A stretch of DNA of 64,000 nt from Acinetobacter colistiniresistens (GTDB lineage: Bacteria; Pseudomonadota; Gammaproteobacteria; Pseudomonadales; Moraxellaceae). The notes under the pieces are model-generated. The model saw only the letters and a program-made list of their open reading frames with translations, did no database searches and was not told the DNA's origin. This document shows positions 42,289 to 51,270 of the stretch, piece by piece. The stretch covers positions 1,984,001 to 2,048,000 of the forward strand of contig NZ_CP102099.1 in the NCBI RefSeq assembly GCF_024582815.1, written 5' to 3'. The first letter of the stretch is position 1. Each line of letters begins with the position of its first letter. Position numbers and translations under genes: made by a program.

Positions 42289-43164
42289 ATGACTGCAGTT
42301 ACTGCGAGCATGGTAAAAGAATTACGTGACCGTACTGGTCTTGCAATGATGGAATGCAAAAAAGCATTAACAGAAGCAGGCGGTGACATCGAACTTGCGA
42401 TTGATAACCTTCGTAAATCAGGTCAAGCAAAAGCTGCTAAAAAAGCAGGCAACATTGCTGCTGATGGTGCGATCACTATTATTCAAAACGGTAACAAAGC
42501 AATTCTTGTTGAAGTTAACTGTCAAACTGACTTCGTTGCTAAAGACGAAAACTTCAAAAACTTCTCTGATAAAGTTGCTGCTGCTGCACTTGCTGCAAAC
42601 GAAACTGATGCTGCGAAAATTGCTGAACTTAAGCTTGAAGACGGTGCGACTGTTGAAGAAGCTCGTGTTGCATTGGTTCAAAAAATCGGTGAAAACATTC
42701 AAGTTCGTCGTGCTCAAATCGTTGAAGGCGAAAACTTGGCTGTTTACAAACACGGTTTAAAAATCGGTGTTGTTGTTTCTTACACAGGTGATGCTGACAC
42801 TGGTAAAGGTATTGCAATGCACGTTGCTGCGTTCAACCCAGTTGCTGTAAATGCTGAAGCTGTTCCAGCTGACTTGATCGCTAAAGAGAAAGAAATTGCT
42901 GAAGCGAAAGCGTTAGAATCTGGTAAGCCTGCGAACATCGTTGAGAAAATGGTAACGGGTTCAGTTGAAAAATACTTGAACGAAGTTGCTCTTGATCGTC
43001 AAATGTATGTAATCGACAATGACAAGAAAGTTGCTGATGTATTAAAAGCGACTGGTACTGTTGTAGCTCAATTCGTTCGTTTCGAAGTGGGTGAAGGTAT
43101 TGAGAAGAAAGCTGAAATGAGCTTTGCAGAAGAAGTTGCTGCTGCTCAAGCTGCTGCGAAGTAA
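42289..43164 (+). CDS. tsf: Translation elongation factor Ts
   Basis: EF-Ts exchanges GDP for GTP on EF-Tu. The conserved N-terminus is [38 protein letters not shown]; the first core motif is [16 protein letters not shown], and the second half shows [14 protein letters not shown] and MHVAAFNP. The length of 291 residues is typical. AGGAG lies six bases before the ATG. Strong codon bias fits a highly expressed gene. It is cotranscribed with rpsB except where the intervening hairpin stops polymerase. Confidence 0.98.
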   Translation: MTAVTASMVKELRDRTGLAMMECKKALTEAGGDIELAIDNLRKSGQAKAAKKAGNIAADGAITIIQNGNKAILVEVNCQTDFVAKDENFKNFSDKVAAAALAANETDAAKIAELKLEDGATVEEARVALVQKIGENIQVRRAQIVEGENLAVYKHGLKIGVVVSYTGDADTGKGIAMHVAAFNPVAVNAEAVPADLIAKEKEIAEAKALESGKPANIVEKMVTGSVEKYLNEVALDRQMYVIDNDKKVADVLKATGTVVAQFVRFEVGEGIEKKAEMSFAEEVAAAQAAAK

Positions 43165-43176
43165 TTCGTATCTTCT

Positions 43177-43207
43177 AAAAAACCCAGTCTTTATGACTGG
43201 GTTTTTT
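43177..43207 (+). terminator. Terminator of tsf
   Basis: A 13-bp stem AAAAAACCCAGTC / GACTGGGTTTTTT with loop TTTAT. Confidence 0.93.
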
Positions 43208-43217
43208 ATTGCCTGTT

Positions 43218-43247
43218 AAAAAGCCCAGCAAGAAGAGTGGGCTTTTT
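43218..43247 (-). terminator. Terminator of the NlpE-like gene
   Basis: A 10-bp stem AAAAAGCCCA / TGGGCTTTTT, loop of ten bases, just downstream of the minus-strand lipoprotein gene. Confidence 0.85.
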
Positions 43248-43257
43248 ATGGATGGGC

Positions 43258-43731
43258 TTATTGGTCTTGTTTCTGTAGCTCGTATTTTTCAGCCAGTTCG
43301 CCAGTAATTTCTTTGCCTTCTGTATCGAGGGCTTTCAAGTAGCCTTCAGCAACAAAGTATTTGCGGCCATCACCCGCTTTATCGAGCTCAATAACAGAGG
43401 TGTTTTTGCTGTCAAAAGTAAATTTACCTTTGCTTTCAAATGCTTTTCCATCACCTTTACCAAGATAGGTTTCTTTGAGTGTGTAGGTTTTATCCAAATT
43501 GAGTTGAAGTTGGGTTTCAATACCTTCGCAATCTGCACAAGGAAGAACGCCTTTATATGTGCCATTCCAGTCTAATGAGTTTTCTGCGGTATGTGCGCTA
43601 TCTACAACTTCTGAGCTGCTTTCCGTGCTCATTGCAGGTGGGGTTTGTTCATCAGTTTTAGGGGTTTCTGCTTTATTACATGCGACTAAAAAAATAGAAG
43701 CTAAAGAAATGGCGATAATTGATTTTTTCAT
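43258..43731 (-). CDS. NlpE-like outer membrane lipoprotein (copper resistance NlpE N-terminal domain)
   Basis: A lipoprotein signal (MKKSIIAISLASIFLVAC, lipobox with Cys18) is followed by a short Thr/Glu/Pro-rich linker. The domain WNGTYKGVLPCADCEGIETQLQLNLDKTYTL then carries the CxxC (CADC) of the NlpE N-terminal fold. In E. coli NlpE senses surface contact and lipoprotein defects and activates Cpx. Here only the N-terminal barrel is present; the OB-fold C-terminal domain of E. coli NlpE is missing, as in many non-enteric homologues. The length is 157 residues. It stands alone between tsf and rpmJ2. Confidence 0.85.
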   Translation of the reverse strand: MKKSIIAISLASIFLVACNKAETPKTDEQTPPAMSTESSSEVVDSAHTAENSLDWNGTYKGVLPCADCEGIETQLQLNLDKTYTLKETYLGKGDGKAFESKGKFTFDSKNTSVIELDKAGDGRKYFVAEGYLKALDTEGKEITGELAEKYELQKQDQ

Positions 43732-43814
43732 CTTAGATATAACCTTGTGAAAACATTAATATCCAAGTTATTAGATTTTAAAAAGAAATGGTAGTAAGGG
43801 AATGTAAGGGTTAT

Positions 43815-43964
43815 TTAACCTTTGGTAAAGCAGGACAAGTTAACCTTGTCTTGCTTTGAAGCGGGGGTTGATTTGCAAATGATAAATAGCTTGCCACGAC
43901 GTTTAACAATTTGGCAGTCACTGCTGCGACGTTTGGCGCTTTTGAGGGATAAGCATACTTTCAT
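43815..43964 (-). pseudogene. rpmJ2: Type B ribosomal protein L36 (rpmJ2) with a frameshifted C-terminus
   Basis: Translation from ATG (AGGA six bases upstream) gives [32 protein letters not shown], a good type B L36 sequence. It then continues [17 protein letters not shown]. One base later, the other frame reads NPRFKARQG followed by TAA, which is the normal end of this family. A single base has therefore been lost in AAATCAACCCCCGC (around 43872-43885 on the plus strand), probably from the A or C run. The product as written is 49 residues instead of about 41. Many bacteria have a second L36 gene, so loss could be tolerated; a sequencing error is equally possible. Confidence 0.8.
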
Positions 43965-44072
43965 TTTGGTTCCTAAGTTTTAATGTAATGTTATAATATT
44001 ACATTTAATTTGTGCTGTAAAGTTTGCCTTATTATTTGAAGAATAGTGGTGATGAGATAAGTGTGGGAAATA

Positions 44073-44104
44073 AAAAAACCCTCATCTTTCGATGAGGGTT
44101 TTTT
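44073..44104 (-). terminator. Terminator downstream of tRNA-Gly
   Basis: A 14-bp stem AAAAAACCCTCATC / GATGAGGGTTTTTT with loop TTTC, directly after the tRNA on the minus strand. Confidence 0.92.
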
Positions 44105-44109
44105 GAATC

Positions 44110-44185
44110 TGGAGCGGGAAAGGAGACTCGAACTCCCGACCCCAACCTTGGCAAGGTTATGCTCTACCAACTGAGCTATTCCCGC
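44110..44185 (-). tRNA. tRNA-Gly (GCC)
   Basis: On the minus strand the 76 bases begin GCGGGAATAGCTCAGTTGG and end TTCCCGCTCCA with an encoded CCA. The acceptor stem pairs GCGGGAA with TTCCCGC. The anticodon loop CTTGCCAAG gives anticodon GCC (44150-44152 on the plus strand), and the T loop reads GGTTCGAGTC-like as GAGTTCGAGTC. All arms fold normally. A terminator follows directly, and cysS lies upstream on the same strand. Confidence 0.97.
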
Positions 44186-44247
44186 AATAGGACGCATTAT
44201 AGAGAGTTTCATTCAAGTGTCAACTCTTTATCATGCTAAGTGTTGAA

Positions 44248-45669
44248 TTAATCAGCACGTCGCCAAATTGTACCTTGACGGGTATCCTCCAAAACTACAC
44301 CTTGATCCAATAAAGACTGGCGAATGCCATCGGCTTTCGCAAAGTCTTTGGCTTTTTTTGCATCGACTCGTTGTTGAATGAAGTTTTCAATTTCAGTATC
44401 AGACAGTTTAAGTGCTTCTTGACCAATATCTGACTTAAGGAATTCATCCACATCATGTTGAACTAAACCAAGAATGTTCGTTAAGTGGCGTAGGGTAGAG
44501 TAAAGCATTGTTGCTTGTTCTGCTTGCTCTTCTTTCACTGCACGATTTAGTTCTTTATTCAGTTCAAATAGTACCGCCATTGCTTCAGCAGTATTAAAGT
44601 CATCACACATGGCATTGTTAAAGCGTTCAACAAAGCCCTGTTCTAGCGTCTCAACCGTTTTTTGACCGTACACCTGTTGATAGGCTTTAAACGAATGATA
44701 GAAACGGCTGAGTGCTGTTTTTGCTTCTTTTAGAGCCACATCAGAGAAGTTAACCGGGCTACGGTAGTGTGATGACACAATGAAGTAGCGAATCACTTCA
44801 GGGTGGAATTTCTCCATCACATCGCGAATGGTAAAGAAGTTGCCTAAAGACTTAGACATTTTCTCACCATCTACATTGATGAAGCCAACATGCATCCAGT
44901 AGTTTACATATTGTTCGCCCGTTGAAGCCTCACTTTGTACGATTTCATTTTCATGATGCGGGAACATCAGGTCTGAACCACCACCATGAATATCAAAGTG
45001 GTTGCCGAGGCAGCAGGTTGACATTGCTGAACATTCGATATGCCAACCTGGACGACCGTTACCCCAAGGTGAAGCCCAAGCAGGTTCATTTTCTTTGGCG
45101 TGTTTCCAGAGTACAAAGTCAAAAGGATGCTTCTTTTCAACTTCAACATCGACACGTTCAGATGCACCTGCTTGCATATCATCCAATTTACGGCCTGACA
45201 GACGGCCATAGTTATTGAACTTGCTGACTTCAAAATAAACATCGCCATTGGCAGCAGGGTATGCAGCTCCTTTATCAACCAATGTACCGATCATATTTTG
45301 CATTTGATCAATATATTCGGTGGCTTTTGGTGCTTCATCAGGTTCAGCACAACCTAAATTTGCTGCATCTTCATTCATGGCTTGAATAAAGCGAGCTGTG
45401 AGTTGCTGGATGCTTTCACCATTTTCATTGGCACGTGCAATGATTTTGTCGTCAATATCGGTAATATTGCGGATATAACGAACTTTCCAGCCTTGGCTAC
45501 GCAGGAAGCGAATGATGTAGTCGAATGCAACCATAACCCGAGCGTGTCCGATATGACAGTAGTCATAGACTGTCATGCCACAGACATACATATCGATTTG
45601 ACCTTCTTTACGTGGGACAAATTCAACTTTTTTACGTTGCTCAGAGTTATATAGAACAAAAGGTTGCAT
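44248..45669 (-). CDS. cysS: Cysteinyl-tRNA synthetase
   Basis: This class I synthetase charges tRNA-Cys. The HIGH motif appears as [12 protein letters not shown] and KMSKS as [17 protein letters not shown]. Zinc ligands lie in [19 protein letters not shown] and [13 protein letters not shown]. The length of 473 residues is typical. The start is the ATG at MQPFVLYNS; an upstream TTG adds only four residues. It is on the same strand as tRNA-Gly, 62 bases apart, and could be cotranscribed. An NCS1 permease lies upstream. Confidence 0.97.
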   Translation of the reverse strand: MQPFVLYNSEQRKKVEFVPRKEGQIDMYVCGMTVYDYCHIGHARVMVAFDYIIRFLRSQGWKVRYIRNITDIDDKIIARANENGESIQQLTARFIQAMNEDAANLGCAEPDEAPKATEYIDQMQNMIGTLVDKGAAYPAANGDVYFEVSKFNNYGRLSGRKLDDMQAGASERVDVEVEKKHPFDFVLWKHAKENEPAWASPWGNGRPGWHIECSAMSTCCLGNHFDIHGGGSDLMFPHHENEIVQSEASTGEQYVNYWMHVGFINVDGEKMSKSLGNFFTIRDVMEKFHPEVIRYFIVSSHYRSPVNFSDVALKEAKTALSRFYHSFKAYQQVYGQKTVETLEQGFVERFNNAMCDDFNTAEAMAVLFELNKELNRAVKEEQAEQATMLYSTLRHLTNILGLVQHDVDEFLKSDIGQEALKLSDTEIENFIQQRVDAKKAKDFAKADGIRQSLLDQGVVLEDTRQGTIWRRAD

Positions 45670-45775
45670 AAGGGTTTTCAAACACTCTACAAAAATCGTT
45701 ATTCATCATAACGTATGCACCATATTTCATAAAGTTATCAGTAGAAAAAAGATGGCTTTCGTTTGCAATATTTCT

Positions 45776-47182
45776 TTATTCATGGCCGATGGGGTGCGAT
45801 ACTCGAATTTGTGCCTTTTTTGCAAAATAATAATAAATGATAGCCGTTGCCAAGAGACCGACTAACCAGGAGATATCGACTCCACCTAGCATGGTCGCGA
45901 TTGCACCCGTGTAAACTTTACTGTGAATAAAGGGGAGTTGTAACAGTACTCCCATGACATAACAACCAATACCAATAGGGTTCCAACGACCATATTCCCC
46001 ATCTGGATCGTATAACGCGGCAACATCACATTCTTCTTTAGAAATGAAATAGTAGTCCACGAGGTTGATGGCGCTCCAAGGAATAAAAAAGGTGAGCAAG
46101 AACAGAATAAAGGCCTTGAAGGTATTTAAAAAAGTATGTTCACCAAGAATCGCGATGAGTGTAGAAATGGCAACCATCGCAAGCACGATAGATAAACGCG
46201 TCATTTTTGAAATTTGAGAATGAGGTTTGAAACTATTCCAAATCGTTGCAATGCACATAAAACACCCATAAGCATTCAGCGTTGACAGGGTGACTTTGCC
46301 AAAGGCAATACTGAAATATAAAAAGGTAATAATAAGAGCAGCCGTATTCATGCCGACGACATATTGCACTTCATTTCCGACAAATCCGCCTTGAGCAATC
46401 TGTGCAATGAATACGCCTAAAGTCATCGAAATTTGGGAACTGAGTACAGAGCCTAAACCGACTGCCAAGAAGACACGTGTGGAAGAGGTGTTTGAGGGTA
46501 AATATCGGGAATAATCAGCAACATAAGGACCAAATGAAATTTGCCAAGAGGCTGACAGTGAGATCGCTAATAAAAAGGATGGCCAGCTAAATTTTTGAAC
46601 GGCAATTAACGCTGCAAAATTTGAATGAGTCAAAATTTGGCTTAAAATAATCACAAAGGCAATGATGCCAATGACACTGGCAACTTTCCCGACCCAGTGG
46701 ATTAGACGATAACCAATGGTTGCAAAGATCACAATAAAAGCTGCGTAAATTAAAATTCCTGTTGTGCTGCTTACATTGATCAATTGTGCGATGGCTTTAC
46801 CCGCCAAAACCTCACCTGTGGCAGTAAATCCGATGTACATTAAACAAACTAAGAAGATTGGAATACAGGCTCCATAAACACCGAACTGGACGCGGCTGGA
46901 AATCATTTGGGGAAGACCCAGTTTAGGACCTTGTGCGGCATGTAAGGCCATGACGATGGCACCGAAGCATTGCCCAATCAATAAACCAATAACTGACCAA
47001 AATACATCGCCACCAAGTACAACAGCTAAGGCACCTGTAACGATTGCAGTAATTTGCAAGTTGGCACCAAACCACAATGTGAATTGACCAAATATGCTGC
47101 CATGCCTTTCATGTTCTGGAATGAAATCAATACTGCGGCTTTCAATAAACTGATGTTTTTCTTTCTCATCCAATGAGCTCAT
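45776..47182 (-). CDS. NCS1 family purine/cytosine permease
   Basis: The 468-residue membrane protein has about twelve hydrophobic segments. It fits the cytosine/purine/allantoin permease family: EHERHGSIFGQFTLWFGANLQITAIVTGAL at the first helix, GQCFGAIVMALHAAQGPKLGLPQMISSRVQFG, SWQISFGPYVADYSRYLP and FFIPWSAINLVDYYFI. It would import a nucleobase or related compound by cation symport; the exact substrate cannot be told. The start is the ATG five bases after GGAG; a GTG two codons earlier is also open. It is divergent from the kdsD-lptB operon. Confidence 0.9.
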   Translation of the reverse strand: MSSLDEKEKHQFIESRSIDFIPEHERHGSIFGQFTLWFGANLQITAIVTGALAVVLGGDVFWSVIGLLIGQCFGAIVMALHAAQGPKLGLPQMISSRVQFGVYGACIPIFLVCLMYIGFTATGEVLAGKAIAQLINVSSTTGILIYAAFIVIFATIGYRLIHWVGKVASVIGIIAFVIILSQILTHSNFAALIAVQKFSWPSFLLAISLSASWQISFGPYVADYSRYLPSNTSSTRVFLAVGLGSVLSSQISMTLGVFIAQIAQGGFVGNEVQYVVGMNTAALIITFLYFSIAFGKVTLSTLNAYGCFMCIATIWNSFKPHSQISKMTRLSIVLAMVAISTLIAILGEHTFLNTFKAFILFLLTFFIPWSAINLVDYYFISKEECDVAALYDPDGEYGRWNPIGIGCYVMGVLLQLPFIHSKVYTGAIATMLGGVDISWLVGLLATAIIYYYFAKKAQIRVSHPIGHE

Positions 47183-47558
47183 TTTCACTCCGTATCCTTG
47201 AAATACTTATCGTTATTCACAAATACATGATTTGTTGCTTAAGTATGTTCATGTATAAACTGACATGTATATGTATATACAATTTGGTTTAATAATAAGC
47301 AAGTCTTTTGTGCAAAGCGTGGAAGGGACAAGCGTTTATAGATGAATGTAAAAGTGGCGAATACATAGATGTTCAAAAGATTGACATTTAGCTCATATAT
47401 AATGAGTCTTGTTTCATGCTTCATCTCTCCATTTTTCATGAAAACTTATACATTTAGAAACGTGTAAGATTTGCAGATATGTTAGAATCCGCATCATTCT
47501 TTTGATTAAAATCATCTACCCTGTGGGTGGATAGAGTATTATTTTGAGTCAAGCTCAT
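47183..47558. promoter_or_regulatory. Divergent intergenic region, NCS1 permease / kdsD operon
   Basis: About 375 AT-rich bases without a convincing gene. It must hold the promoter of the permease and of the Kdo/Lpt operon. A run of TGTATATGTATATAC-like alternation lies near 47270. No operator is assigned. Confidence 0.4.
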
Positions 47559-48536
47559 ATGTCACAAGCCATAGATTTCCAAAAAAGTGCATTAGAAACT
47601 TTGCGTGTCGAACAACAAGCAATTGAAGTTCTTGCTGCACAGGTTGATGAGCGTTTTGATGTTGCATGTGAAATACTTTTGCAATGCAAGGGACGTGTCG
47701 TCATTACAGGTATGGGCAAGTCTGGTCATATTGGTCGTAAAATGGCGGCTACCTTTGCATCGACGGGAACGCCCTCTTTCTTTATGCATCCAGGTGAGGC
47801 GGGTCATGGCGATCTGGGCATGCTGGTACGTGGAGATGTACTCATCGCAATTTCTAACTCGGGCAAGAGTGATGAAATTATGATGTTGATGCCACTCATC
47901 AAGCATTTAGGGGTGCCACTAATTACGATTAGTCGTGATGATAAAGGCCCAATGCCACAAACGGCTGATGTGGCATTAACTTTGGGTGAGGCCGATGAGG
48001 CATGTCCTTTAGGCTTGGCACCAACTTCAAGTACTACTGCGACACTGGTGTTGGGTGATGCTTTAGCGGTTGCTTTATTGGAAGCACGCGGCTTCACTGC
48101 CGATGACTTTGCACGTTCGCACCCTGCAGGTGCATTAGGTAAACGCTTGCTTTTACATGTGAAACATTTGATGCATACAGGGATTGAGCTACCAAAAGTT
48201 CGCCCTGATACGCCGATGAATAAGGTGTTGTATGAAATTTCAGATAAGCGTCTGGGTTTAACCACGATTGTTGACGAAAATGATACATTATTAGGTATTT
48301 TTACGGACGGTGATTTACGTCGCATGATTGATCAACAACAAGGTTTTGATGTGAACTTGCCTGTTTCGGCTGTAATGACTAAAAAACCACTGACGATTTC
48401 TCAGGAGGCTCGTGCGGTCAAAGCATTGGAAAAAATGCATGAGAAAAAAGTGAATCAATTTGTGGTCGTTGATGAAGCCAATAAGGTCATTGGTGTGATT
48501 GCTATGCATGACCTTATTCAGGCTGGAGTAAATTAA
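47559..48536 (+). CDS. kdsD: D-arabinose-5-phosphate isomerase
   Basis: The enzyme converts ribulose-5-phosphate to arabinose-5-phosphate, the first step to Kdo of lipopolysaccharide. A SIS sugar-isomerase domain (VVITGMGKSGHIGRKMAATFASTGTPSFFMHPGEAGHGDLGM, SNSGKSDEIMML, ARSHPAGALGKRLL-like FARSHPAGALGKRL) is followed by two CBS domains (KVLYEISDKRLGLTTIVDE and VSAVMTKKPLTISQEA). The length is 325 residues from the ATG; a TTG five codons earlier is also possible, and neither start has a clear ribosome site. It is the first gene of kdsD-kdsC-lptC-lptA-lptB. Confidence 0.95.
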   Translation: MSQAIDFQKSALETLRVEQQAIEVLAAQVDERFDVACEILLQCKGRVVITGMGKSGHIGRKMAATFASTGTPSFFMHPGEAGHGDLGMLVRGDVLIAISNSGKSDEIMMLMPLIKHLGVPLITISRDDKGPMPQTADVALTLGEADEACPLGLAPTSSTTATLVLGDALAVALLEARGFTADDFARSHPAGALGKRLLLHVKHLMHTGIELPKVRPDTPMNKVLYEISDKRLGLTTIVDENDTLLGIFTDGDLRRMIDQQQGFDVNLPVSAVMTKKPLTISQEARAVKALEKMHEKKVNQFVVVDEANKVIGVIAMHDLIQAGVN

Positions 48537-48539
48537 GCT

Positions 48540-49079
48540 ATGGCATCTTATGCTTTACAAGAACAAGCGCGTCATTTGCAGGCACTTGTACTTGATGTAG
48601 ATGGAATTTTAAGTGATGGTTTTGTCACACTAACCAATTCCGGCGATGAAATTAAATCATTTGATATTCGTGATGGCTTGGGGATGAAGCTTGTCCAGAA
48701 AGCGGGTATGAAAGTGATTATCATCACAGGGCGTAAAAGTAACATCGTTGAAAAACGGATGTCTGATCTGGGTGTCGATTTGGTTTTTCAGGGCCGTGAA
48801 GATAAAGGCGCTGCATTACGTGAAGCTTGTGCTCAATTAGGACTCTTGCCCGAAGATTGTATCTATATGGGAGATGACTGGCCTGATTTGTCTGCATTCG
48901 CTATTGCAGGCATGAAAGTCACTGTACCAAATGGGCATGAAGAAGTGCGCCGTCGTGCCAATCTGGTTACTCAGGCGATGGGTGGCCGTGGTGCTGTACG
49001 TGAAGTGTGCGATATGTTATTGATGGCAAAAGGTGTTTACCAAGAACTGCTTGAAAAATATCTTGCTGTACCACATTAA
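48540..49079 (+). CDS. kdsC: 3-deoxy-D-manno-octulosonate-8-phosphate phosphatase
   Basis: This haloacid-dehalogenase phosphatase releases Kdo from Kdo-8-phosphate. Motif I is LVLDVDGILSDG with the nucleophile and acid Asp. IIITGRKSNIVEKRMSDLGVD is motif II, and YMGDDWPDLSAF carries the motif IV aspartates. The 179-residue length is normal for the cap-less, tetrameric KdsC. The ATG follows the kdsD stop by three bases, so the two are tightly coupled. Confidence 0.96.
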   Translation: MASYALQEQARHLQALVLDVDGILSDGFVTLTNSGDEIKSFDIRDGLGMKLVQKAGMKVIIITGRKSNIVEKRMSDLGVDLVFQGREDKGAALREACAQLGLLPEDCIYMGDDWPDLSAFAIAGMKVTVPNGHEEVRRRANLVTQAMGGRGAVREVCDMLLMAKGVYQELLEKYLAVPH

Positions 49080-49118
49080 TATAGTGTTGATTTGCTCAAA
49101 GGTTAGGTAACCCAGTTT

Positions 49119-49667
49119 ATGGATACCAAAGTTTTATATGTTGTCGCTGTTGCGGTCGCTGCTGTGAGCGGTGGCTATTACTATTATAGTGGCAAAGCAA
49201 AAAAGCTGGATGTTGATTCAGCAAAGAATATGACTTATTCAGCACAAGGTGTTCATTTAACGCAAACAGATGAAAAGGGGAATCTGTATATTCGGGCTGA
49301 AGTTAAACAGCTACAACAGAATATGCAATCAAAAACTTCTCAGCTTGATCAACTGAATGCGACGATGTACAAACAGGGTAAGCCTGATGCAACATTTTAT
49401 GCCAAACAAGCAAATGGCTTTGATGATAATAGTAAAGTCATCTTGCAGGGCGATGTCGTTGCAACAAAATTGTCTGATCAAGGTAAAATGGAGTTCTACA
49501 CTGATGAACTCACAGGTTACCCAAAAACAAGAGAACTCGAAACACAACATCAAGTCACGGTTCAATCACCATCTGCTGAGTTCGTGAGTCAGGGTTTAAA
49601 GGCTAATTTAAATAATGGTCAATATGAATTTTATAAAATTCGAGGAAAGTATGCGCCAAGCTCTTAA
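49119..49667 (+). CDS. lptC: LPS export protein LptC
   Basis: LptC is the bitopic inner-membrane protein that joins the LptBFG transporter to the LptA bridge. An N-terminal membrane helix (VLYVVAVAVAAVSGGYYYYSG) is followed by a periplasmic beta-jellyroll with typical text: MTYSAQGVHLTQTDEKGNLYIRAEV, QPDATFYAKQ-like KPDATFYAKQANGF, VILQGDVVATKL, FYTDELTGYPKTRELETQHQVTVQSPSAEFVSQGLKANLNNGQYEF. The length is 182 residues. Its last codons overlap the lptA start by 17 bases. Confidence 0.93.
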   Translation: MDTKVLYVVAVAVAAVSGGYYYYSGKAKKLDVDSAKNMTYSAQGVHLTQTDEKGNLYIRAEVKQLQQNMQSKTSQLDQLNATMYKQGKPDATFYAKQANGFDDNSKVILQGDVVATKLSDQGKMEFYTDELTGYPKTRELETQHQVTVQSPSAEFVSQGLKANLNNGQYEFYKIRGKYAPSS

Positions 49668-50199
49668 TTCTAAATCTCGTTCTGCTTTCCTTAAACAAGC
49701 AACTTGTGCTGCTCTTGTTGCACTTTCTTCTGCTGCTAGCTTTGCTTTGCCATCAGATCGGAATCAACAACTTTCTTTGGTTGCTGATCGTGCTACCTAT
49801 AATGATAAAACGGGTATAACAACCTATACTGGCAATGTTGTTATTGAGCAAGGGACAATGAAGCTTCAAGCTGATTCTCTTGTTGCAAATTTAAATAGCA
49901 AGAAAGAGATTCAAATTATCACGGCTAAAGGACAACCTGCAAAATTTCAACAGCAAATGGATACTAACAAAGGTTTAGCGCGTGGTGAAGCACAGACGAT
50001 TGTCTATAATGCTGATACAGGAATCATTACCTTAACTGGCAAAGCATATCTGTATCAAGATGGCTCGAGTATTCGTGGTAATAGCTTAAAATACAGCATG
50101 AACAAAGGGGACGTTGAGGCTCAAGGTTCTTCGACCAATCGGGTACAAATTATTATTCCACCTTCTAGTTCAAAAAGTTTCCCAGGGGCGCGTGATTAA
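49651..50199 (+). CDS. lptA: LPS transport periplasmic protein LptA
   Basis: LptA forms the periplasmic bridge that carries lipopolysaccharide to LptDE. A signal peptide (about 32 residues, ending SSAASFA) precedes the OstA/LptA domain: [41 protein letters not shown] and [39 protein letters not shown]. The start at MRQALNS follows GAGGAAAGT, an ideal ribosome site inside the end of lptC; the longer frame from 49615 is unsupported. Its TAA overlaps the lptB ATG (TAATG). Confidence 0.95.
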   Translation: MRQALNSKSRSAFLKQATCAALVALSSAASFALPSDRNQQLSLVADRATYNDKTGITTYTGNVVIEQGTMKLQADSLVANLNSKKEIQIITAKGQPAKFQQQMDTNKGLARGEAQTIVYNADTGIITLTGKAYLYQDGSSIRGNSLKYSMNKGDVEAQGSSTNRVQIIIPPSSSKSFPGARD

Positions 50200-50945
50200 T
50201 GGAACAGTCGGGACAACAACCACAAACGCTTTGTATTAAGCACTTAGCTAAAAATTATAGTAAACGTTGGGTTGTAAAAGATGTATCTTTTACAATGCAA
50301 AGTGGACAAATTGTGGGCTTGCTTGGGCCGAATGGTGCAGGTAAAACCACGAGTTTCTATATGGTGGTCGGGCTTGTTCGTATGGACAAAGGGGAGATCC
50401 ATCTCGATAATCTTGATTTATCTGATCTCGCAATGCACGAGCGTGCGCGTAAAGGGATTGGCTATTTACCACAGGAAGCCTCTATTTTTAGAAAGCTCAC
50501 GATTGCTGAAAATATCATGGCAATTTTGGAAACCCGCAAAGACTTAAATAAACAGCAGCGTCAGCAACGTTTAAATGAATTATTGAGCGATTTTAAAATC
50601 AATCACATTAAAGATTCATTGGGAATGAGCGTTTCTGGTGGTGAACGTCGCCGTGCTGAAATTGCACGTGCCTTGGCTGCAGATCCTAAGTTTATGCTTT
50701 TGGATGAACCTTTTGCTGGCGTTGATCCAATCTCTGTTGGTGATATTAAAGATATTATTCAGACGCTCAAAGATCGGGGGATTGGAGTACTCATTACTGA
50801 TCATAATGTTCGTGAAACGTTAGCGATTTGCGAGAAAGCCTATATCGTGAGTGAAGGTTCTGTGATTGCTGAAGGCACACCGCAAGAAATCTTAGACAAT
50901 GAACAAGTGCGTAAAGTATATTTAGGTGACGATTTTGTTGTTTAA
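50199..50945 (+). CDS. lptB: LPS export ABC transporter ATP-binding protein LptB
   Basis: LptB powers lipopolysaccharide extraction from the inner membrane with LptF and LptG. Walker A is [14 protein letters not shown], the signature is [16 protein letters not shown], Walker B is [13 protein letters not shown] and the switch is [11 protein letters not shown]. The length of 248 residues is typical. It ends the five-gene Kdo/Lpt operon and is followed by a terminator; lptF and lptG are not in the window, as expected. Confidence 0.97.
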   Translation: MEQSGQQPQTLCIKHLAKNYSKRWVVKDVSFTMQSGQIVGLLGPNGAGKTTSFYMVVGLVRMDKGEIHLDNLDLSDLAMHERARKGIGYLPQEASIFRKLTIAENIMAILETRKDLNKQQRQQRLNELLSDFKINHIKDSLGMSVSGGERRRAEIARALAADPKFMLLDEPFAGVDPISVGDIKDIIQTLKDRGIGVLITDHNVRETLAICEKAYIVSEGSVIAEGTPQEILDNEQVRKVYLGDDFVV

Positions 50946-50967
50946 GGCTCCTGATAGCCGAAACTTT

Positions 50968-50992
50968 AAAAAGGAACCTACGGGTTCTTTTT
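50968..50992 (+). terminator. Terminator of the kdsD-lptB operon
   Basis: AAAAAGGAACC and GGTTCTTTTT pair around loop TACG, with one G-U. Confidence 0.85.
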
Positions 50993-51270
50993 ATGATCGA
51001 ACCGAAATTAAAGAAGAAAAATTATTTTCCGATTAGTTTTTATATTTTTTACTTAAGTTAATGATAAATATTTATTTTATACCTTTTGTATAATTTTTAT
51101 ATTCTATAAAAGTGTGAACTGTTTTACAAAAATATAAACATATCATTAGCTGAAATTATGTGCGGAACATAGTGTTTTTATAAAAAAATGATTAAAATGA
51201 AAATGCTGAAATGATAACAATACGAAAAAAATATGAACTTGCAAAAAGATATAAAAGTGAATAATGGATT
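50993..51270. promoter_or_regulatory. Very AT-rich region upstream of the type I secretion operon
   Basis: About 280 bases of extreme AT content (many A and T runs) with no gene. It must hold the promoter of the secretion operon. Such sequence is often bound by H-NS-like silencers; this is inference. Confidence 0.4.

Noticed and set aside
42383..42760. 125-codon ORF inside tsf
   Set aside because: Leu/Lys-rich shadow of the strongly biased tsf codon use.
47239..47439. 66-codon minus-strand ORF upstream of the NCS1 permease
   Set aside because: AT-driven open frame in a promoter region with hydrophobic, low-quality text and no ribosome site.
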